Origin: Sorghum bicolor
Taxonomy: Eukaryota; Streptophyta; Magnoliopsida; Poales; Poaceae
Reading direction: 5' to 3'
Length of the DNA: 64,000 nt
Assembly (NCBI RefSeq): GCF_000003195.3
Contig: NC_012871.2
Coordinates: forward strand, 62,487,802 to 62,551,801
Shown here: piece after piece, positions 59,681 through 64,000 of the stretch
Position numbering within the stretch: position 1 is the first letter of the stretch
Layout of the letters: each line of letters starts with the position of its first letter
Position numbers and translations under genes: made by a program
The notes under the pieces: generated by a model
What the model was told of the DNA's origin: nothing
The model's input: the letters and a program-made list of their open reading frames with translations, nothing else
Databases searched by the model: none

Positions 59681-60979
59681 TTAGGAGCCATTAGTTTCAT
59701 CAAATTCAACATCAAATGTTTCTTCAACCATGTTTGTGGCATGGTTAAAGACCCTATATGCCTTGGACTTTGATGAATATCCAACCAAATAGCCAATGTC
59801 ACATCTTCTTTGAAATTTTCCCAAGTGTTGGCGCTTCTTGTAGATGTAGCATTTGCATCCAAACACTCTAAAGAATGAGACATCGGGCTTCTTCCCATTG
59901 AGCAATTCATATGGTGTCTTCTCTAGGAACTTGTGGGGAAAGAGCCGGTTTGAAGCATAGCATGCGGTGTTGATTGCCTCGGCCCACATCTTCTCCGAAG
60001 TGTTGTACTCATCTAGCATTGTTCTTGCCAAGGTAATCAATGTCCGGTTCTTTCTTTCTACAACCCCATTTTGTTGTGGTGTGTATGTTGAGGAGAACTC
60101 ATGTTTGATTCCCACTTCATCACAATACTCTTCAATGTTGGTGTTGTCAAATTCTTTGCCATTATCACTTCTAATTTTTTTGATCTTCACATCAAATTGA
60201 TTTTGGGCATTCTTTGCAAACTTCTTGAATATTGATGCAACTTCGGCTTTGTCTTGCAAGAAGAATGTCCAAGTGTACCGGGAGAAATCATCAACTATGA
60301 CCAAGCAATATTTGTTGCCTCCAAGACTAGCATATGTGGTTGGTCCAAACAAATCCATGTGTAGTAGCTCAAGCACTCTTGAAGTAGAGAGATAGGCTTT
60401 GGTTGGATGTGTATTTGCAACTTGTTTGCCCGCTTGACATACACTACAAAGCTTGTCTTTTTCAAAAGTCACATCCTTCAAGCCTCTAATCAATTCTTTC
60501 TTCATTAACTTCTTGAGTGTACCCATTCCAACATGTGCTAACCTTCTATGCCACAACCACCCAAGTGAAGTCTTGGTGAATAAGCAAGTCTTGACATCAA
60601 CTTCATCGGATGAGAAATCAACTACATATAAGTTGTTGTGCCGGAAGCCTTTGAATATCACTTCATTGTCATCTTCCTTGGTCACAATTACTTCTTTCTT
60701 CTTGAATAGGCATTCAAATCCAAGATCACAAAGTTGTTCAACCGAGAGCAAGTTGAAACTCAATGATTGCACATAGAGTACATTGGTGATGGAGTTGTCA
60801 TTTGATATAGCAACCTTTCCTAGTCCCTTGACCTTGCCTTTTGAATTGTCACCAAATGTGATCTTCTCTTGGTTGTCAACATCTTCATCAAGAGAGGTGA
60901 ACATCCGGGGATCTCCGGTCATATGTTGAGTGCAACCACTATCAATTACCCAATGTGATCCACCGGTCTTGTAGTTCAC
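59681..60979 (-). CDS. Sirevirus pol, protease and integrase part (ends in premature TAA)
   Basis: 432 codons opening at a GTG (60979) that follows a TAG, with no ATG near it. The aspartic protease motif WVIDSGCTQHMTGD is near residue 10. The pre-integrase zinc finger (HRRLAHVGMGTLKKL with CSVCQAGKQ) lies near residues 145-190. The integrase core carries HMDLFGP, RSDNGKEFDN and QNGVVERKNRTL, the D-D-E region. The product ends at TAA 59681-59683, where other Copia elements read through. In-frame sense sequence after the stop continues into the reverse transcriptase part. The stop differs from a Gln codon by one C-to-T change. Confidence 0.9.
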   Translation of the reverse strand: MNYKTGGSHWVIDSGCTQHMTGDPRMFTSLDEDVDNQEKITFGDNSKGKVKGLGKVAISNDNSITNVLYVQSLSFNLLSVEQLCDLGFECLFKKKEVIVTKEDDNEVIFKGFRHNNLYVVDFSSDEVDVKTCLFTKTSLGWLWHRRLAHVGMGTLKKLMKKELIRGLKDVTFEKDKLCSVCQAGKQVANTHPTKAYLSTSRVLELLHMDLFGPTTYASLGGNKYCLVIVDDFSRYTWTFFLQDKAEVASIFKKFAKNAQNQFDVKIKKIRSDNGKEFDNTNIEEYCDEVGIKHEFSSTYTPQQNGVVERKNRTLITLARTMLDEYNTSEKMWAEAINTACYASNRLFPHKFLEKTPYELLNGKKPDVSFFRVFGCKCYIYKKRQHLGKFQRRCDIGYLVGYSSKSKAYRVFNHATNMVEETFDVEFDETNGS

Positions 60980-60993
60980 CTACACACAAGAGA

Positions 60994-63414
60994 TCAAGCT
61001 TGAGATTTAGGGACCCACATTTGCTTAGGGCCCTTGACCTTCTCTACTAGTTGCTTTGGCACCCAAATCTTCTTTGGCCTTTGCTTGTTGGGTGGCCCCA
61101 TGAAGCTAACCTTGACCTTGCCACTCTTGTCTTTCCTTACAATGTAGTGAGCATTGAAAGCAAATGGTCTTGCATGCTTGGGCAAGGGTGGTGGTAGTGG
61201 TGCCTTACACTCATGAGCAAAGTGTCCTTCTAGACCACACTCAAAGCATCTCTTAGGCTTTGGCTTGCTTTGTTGATCATGAGTGGCTAGTGACTTGATG
61301 AGCTTTGTTTGATGAGCCTTGTAGCCAATCCCACTCTTGTCCATCTTCATGACGGTGTTCATAAAAAGCTCACTTTGAAGGTCTTTCCCCTTTGCGAACT
61401 TGGCTAACCCCATGGTTAAGTGTTCCTTCTCTTTCTTGAGCTTGTTGTTCTCTTGAGTTAGCTTCTTGATGATTGGGTGATTGTTGCTAGCTAACTCATC
61501 CAAGATGAATGTTTCATCTTCTTCTTGCTTGTCATACATCAAACCAAGCTTGAGATATTGATTTTCTTCTTTGAGTAATTTGTTCTCATATGCAAGTTTC
61601 TTGTCTTGATCAAGTGACTCAATCACTATGGTCTTGTGCTTGGCTTGGTCTTGCAACTCTTTCTTGAGCATGACAATTTCATCCTTTAGCTTGATAGTGT
61701 CCTCATAACTCTCGGCCACTACCACTTTTTTGCCCTTGCAATTAACACATTTGCTTGTGCTCTCCACAAGTAAATCATCACAAGATGTGGCTACATCAAG
61801 CTTAGCAACATTGTTAGTAGCAACATGTGTTTCAATTGCAAGTTCATAAGCAATTTCAAGGTTGTCATAGTTTGCTTTTAGAGTTGTTAGCTCTTCTTTC
61901 ATTGTTCTATATCTAGTGATGAGCTCATCATGAACACTCTCAAGTTTATCATGTTTTTCTTTAAGCTCTTTTAGAGAGAGTTTGAGCTCCTTGAGCTTAG
62001 TGGTCATGATCTCATTTTGGTCTCTAAGCTCATCACTAGACTTAAGCTTTGCTAGAAGTGTTTCATTTTCAAGTTCAAGCTTTTCGTTCTCACTTCTAGT
62101 CTTTCTTATGACTTTTGTGTACTTGTTAAGCAATTTTACAAGTTCATCATAAGAAGGTGATTCATATTCACTATCACTTTCACTACTCTCATCCTCACTT
62201 TGTACCTTCCGGTCACCTTTGGCCATAAGGCATAGGTGTGTAGAGGATGTAGATGGTGGTGAAGATGATGGTGATGGAGCATCGATGGCGATGGCGGCAA
62301 CCTTCTCATCATCACTTTCATTGCCGGAGGAGTCACCACTTGAGCTCTCAATGTCGGTGAGCCAATCACCAACAATGTAAGCCTTGCCATTCTTCTTCTT
62401 GTAGTGCTCCTTCTTCTTGCCACCTTTCTTCTTGTATTGCTTCTTGTCATTCTTCTCATCATCACTTGAGTCATCTTGCTCTTTGTTCTTCTTCTTGTAC
62501 TTGTCCTTCTTAGGCTTTGGACATTGATGAGCAAGATGACCAAGCTTACCACAATTGTAGCAATCCATCTCGGAGATGGGTTTCCTCTTGCTACTTGTGA
62601 AGAACTTCTTTTTCTTGGAATCAAAGTTGACTCCATTCTTGTTAAGCTTCTTCAACATCTTGGTGGTTCTTCTCACCAAGAGTGCAATAGATGCATCATC
62701 ATCACTTGAAGTTGATGACTCAACTTCAATCTTCTTGGCTTTGCCCTTGTGAGAAGCTTTAAGAGCCAAATCCTTCTTTTCTTTCTTGGCCGACGAGGAG
62801 CCATCTTGAGGGTTCATGTGCATGTACATCTCATGAGCATTGATCTTCCCCAATATGGTGGTTGGTGTAGCGGTGGAAAGATCGCCTTGATGAAGCACGG
62901 TTACTATGTGCCCATATTTCTCAATGGGAAGTACACATAGTATCTTCCTTGCTACATCCGCCGTGCTCATTTGTGTAAGCTCAAGTCCATTTAGCTCCTC
63001 TACAATGACATTTAAGCGAGAATACATTTCATTAGCATTTTCTTTAGGAAGCATTTCAAATGTATTAAGCTTGTTCATCACTAGGTGATAGCGTTCCTCG
63101 CGTTCACTCTTTGTTCCCTCATGGAGCGCACAAAGTTCCTTCCAAAGTTCATTGGCGGTTTTGTGGCTCCGAACGCGGTTGAACACCTCTTTGCAAAGAC
63201 CTCTAAAGATGTGGTTTTTGGCCTTCGCATTCCACTTCTCGTTTTCTTGCTCTTGTGGAGTAAGAGCGGTGGCTCTTTCCGGAGGGGCAAACCCTTCGGT
63301 CGCGGCTTTTAGGCACTTTACATCGCATGCCTCAAGGTATGACTCCATCCGTATTTTCCAATACGGGAAGTCATTCCCATCGAACATGGGTGGCGGTCCA
63401 TCCCCGTTAGACAT
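60994..63414 (-). CDS. Sirevirus Gag polyprotein
   Basis: 806 intact codons, ATG at 63412-63414, stop TGA at 60994-60996. Gag packages the element RNA. The N-terminal part begins MSNGDGPPPMFDGNDFPYWK and covers a DUF4219/UBN2-type gag domain (residues ~1-200). The first CCHC knuckle CYNCGKLGHLAHQC is at about residue 283, followed by Lys-rich and Ser/Asp-rich stretches. A long predicted coiled-coil of Leu/Glu/Lys heptads covers about residues 420-690. The second knuckle CFECGLEGHFAHEC is at about residue 723. Near the C-terminus KGPKQMWVPKSQA is a family-like tail. Two knuckles and a coiled-coil are longer than the gag of most Copia elements, but usual for the Sirevirus lineage. No frame damage is visible. 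Confidence 0.92.
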   Translation of the reverse strand: MSNGDGPPPMFDGNDFPYWKIRMESYLEACDVKCLKAATEGFAPPERATALTPQEQENEKWNAKAKNHIFRGLCKEVFNRVRSHKTANELWKELCALHEGTKSEREERYHLVMNKLNTFEMLPKENANEMYSRLNVIVEELNGLELTQMSTADVARKILCVLPIEKYGHIVTVLHQGDLSTATPTTILGKINAHEMYMHMNPQDGSSSAKKEKKDLALKASHKGKAKKIEVESSTSSDDDASIALLVRRTTKMLKKLNKNGVNFDSKKKKFFTSSKRKPISEMDCYNCGKLGHLAHQCPKPKKDKYKKKNKEQDDSSDDEKNDKKQYKKKGGKKKEHYKKKNGKAYIVGDWLTDIESSSGDSSGNESDDEKVAAIAIDAPSPSSSPPSTSSTHLCLMAKGDRKVQSEDESSESDSEYESPSYDELVKLLNKYTKVIRKTRSENEKLELENETLLAKLKSSDELRDQNEIMTTKLKELKLSLKELKEKHDKLESVHDELITRYRTMKEELTTLKANYDNLEIAYELAIETHVATNNVAKLDVATSCDDLLVESTSKCVNCKGKKVVVAESYEDTIKLKDEIVMLKKELQDQAKHKTIVIESLDQDKKLAYENKLLKEENQYLKLGLMYDKQEEDETFILDELASNNHPIIKKLTQENNKLKKEKEHLTMGLAKFAKGKDLQSELFMNTVMKMDKSGIGYKAHQTKLIKSLATHDQQSKPKPKRCFECGLEGHFAHECKAPLPPPLPKHARPFAFNAHYIVRKDKSGKVKVSFMGPPNKQRPKKIWVPKQLVEKVKGPKQMWVPKSQA

Positions 63415-63451
63415 CTTTCTCTAGGCGGTGAAGCCTAAAAAATGAGCACTA

Positions 63452-63464
63452 GGCTCCGATACCA
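63452..63464 (-). other. Sirevirus primer binding site
   Basis: On the minus strand TGGTATCGGAGCC begins 2 bases after the 5' LTR. It is close to the initiator-Met tRNA complement TGGTATCAGAGC. Confidence 0.88.
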
Positions 63465-63466
63465 AT

Positions 63467-64000
63467 TGAAAGGATCAAGATGCCCAAGAGGGGGGGTGAA
63501 TTGGGCTTCTCTAAAAATTTTAGCAACCTATAAGCTCCAATTCAACCCCTTGTGCCTAGTGTGACTTAGAGAGCTACCGGATAAAAGTTTTGCAACCTAG
63601 TTCCAATCCTATTCTAGCAAGGCAATTCTAAGAATCTAAAAACACAAAGTAAATGCTAGAAAGTAAAGGAGTAGTGGAAGAAAGTGCTCGGCGATGTTTT
63701 GCCGAGGTATCGGAGAGTCGCCACTCTCCACTAGTCCTCGTTGGAGCACCCGCGCAAGGGTCTTGCTCCCCCTTGGTCCGCGCAAGGACCAAGTGCTCTC
63801 TACGGGCTGATTCTTCGACACTCCGTCGCGGTGAATCGCCTAAAACCGCTCACAAGCTTGACACGAGCCACCCACAAGAACTCCGGGCGGTCTTCGTGCC
63901 TTCAATCACCACCGAACCGTCTAGGTGATGGCGATCACCAAGAGTAACAAGCAACGAACTCTCACTTGACCCAAACAAGGCTCTAGAGAGTGGTGGATGC
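63467..64000 (-). repeat. Sirevirus 5' LTR, partial (window ends inside it)
   Basis: 534 bp of the LTR are present, up to the window edge. They match 51864-52400 with three substitutions and a shorter G-run. The remaining ~1 kb lies outside the window. Confidence 0.93.

Larger units (their letters stand above)
51864..64000 (-). mobile_element. Sirevirus-like Copia LTR retrotransposon (5' LTR truncated by window end)
   Basis: A reverse-oriented Copia-superfamily element over 12 kb long. Sense order from the right: 5' LTR (63467 to beyond 64000), primer site, gag (63414-60994), pol (60979-57752), non-coding block with inverted GC motifs, env-like frame (56421-53851), polypurine tract, 3' LTR (51864-53401). 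Protease, integrase, reverse transcriptase, RNase H order is the Copia order. A long gag with two CCHC knuckles, an extra frame after pol, clustered CACCGGAC/GTCCGGTG motifs and a GGGGGAGAT tract are Sirevirus (SIRE/Maximus) features. It inserted into LINE ORF2. The left flank is AGCTT; the matching target duplication would be outside the window. Confidence 0.93.

Overview
This is a stretch of plant nuclear DNA, most likely from a panicoid grass of the sorghum/sugarcane group. The reasons are GC-rich first exons inside AT-rich introns and spacers, many Tourist-type MITEs with 3-bp TTA/TAA/TCA target duplications, a Cassandra TRIM element and a Sirevirus-type Copia retrotransposon. The species call is inference. 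There is no sign of bacterial, organellar or viral sequence apart from plant retroelements.

The left half (1-36 kb) is gene-bearing. It starts with the last exon of an HD-Zip class I transcription factor (33-437, +). It continues with a complete nine-exon SCAI-family gene (10580-16159, +), a five-exon plant cysteine oxidase (17633-19022, +), a three-exon class III secretory peroxidase on the minus strand (25124-20198) with a 3.8-kb intron full of MITEs, and a 15-exon NSUN2/TRM4-type RNA m5C methyltransferase (29140-35847, +). I built the exon models by checking reading phase across every splice junction. One SCAI intron works only as a GC-AG intron. The genes are ordinary housekeeping, signalling or cell-wall genes and I see no functional cluster.

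Spacers and introns hold small DNA elements. There are eight Tourist-like MITEs, three Mutator-like non-autonomous elements with long inverted repeats and 9-10 bp target duplications (one with a Tourist MITE nested in it), and several foldback elements. From about 36 to 45 kb I see no gene.

The right end (45.3-64 kb) is a nest of retroelements. A decayed LINE on the minus strand (about 45370-47165) is split by a structurally complete Cassandra TRIM (45789-46554, target duplication CCACT, 5S rRNA-like LTRs). A plus-strand LINE follows (47166-51863; ORF1, then an ORF2 with one frameshift). It is cut by a young Sirevirus-like Copia element in reverse orientation (51864 to beyond 64000). That element has an intact gag, a pol with one internal stop, an extra env-like frame with three internal stops, a polypurine tract, a primer site, and LTRs that are almost identical over the part that can be compared.

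I found no clearly undescribed biological system. The most useful second looks are the GC-AG intron, the contrast between young LTRs and broken frames in the Sirevirus copy, the gag-pol junction that resembles a splice acceptor, and the long 44.8-kb hairpin flanked by direct repeats.
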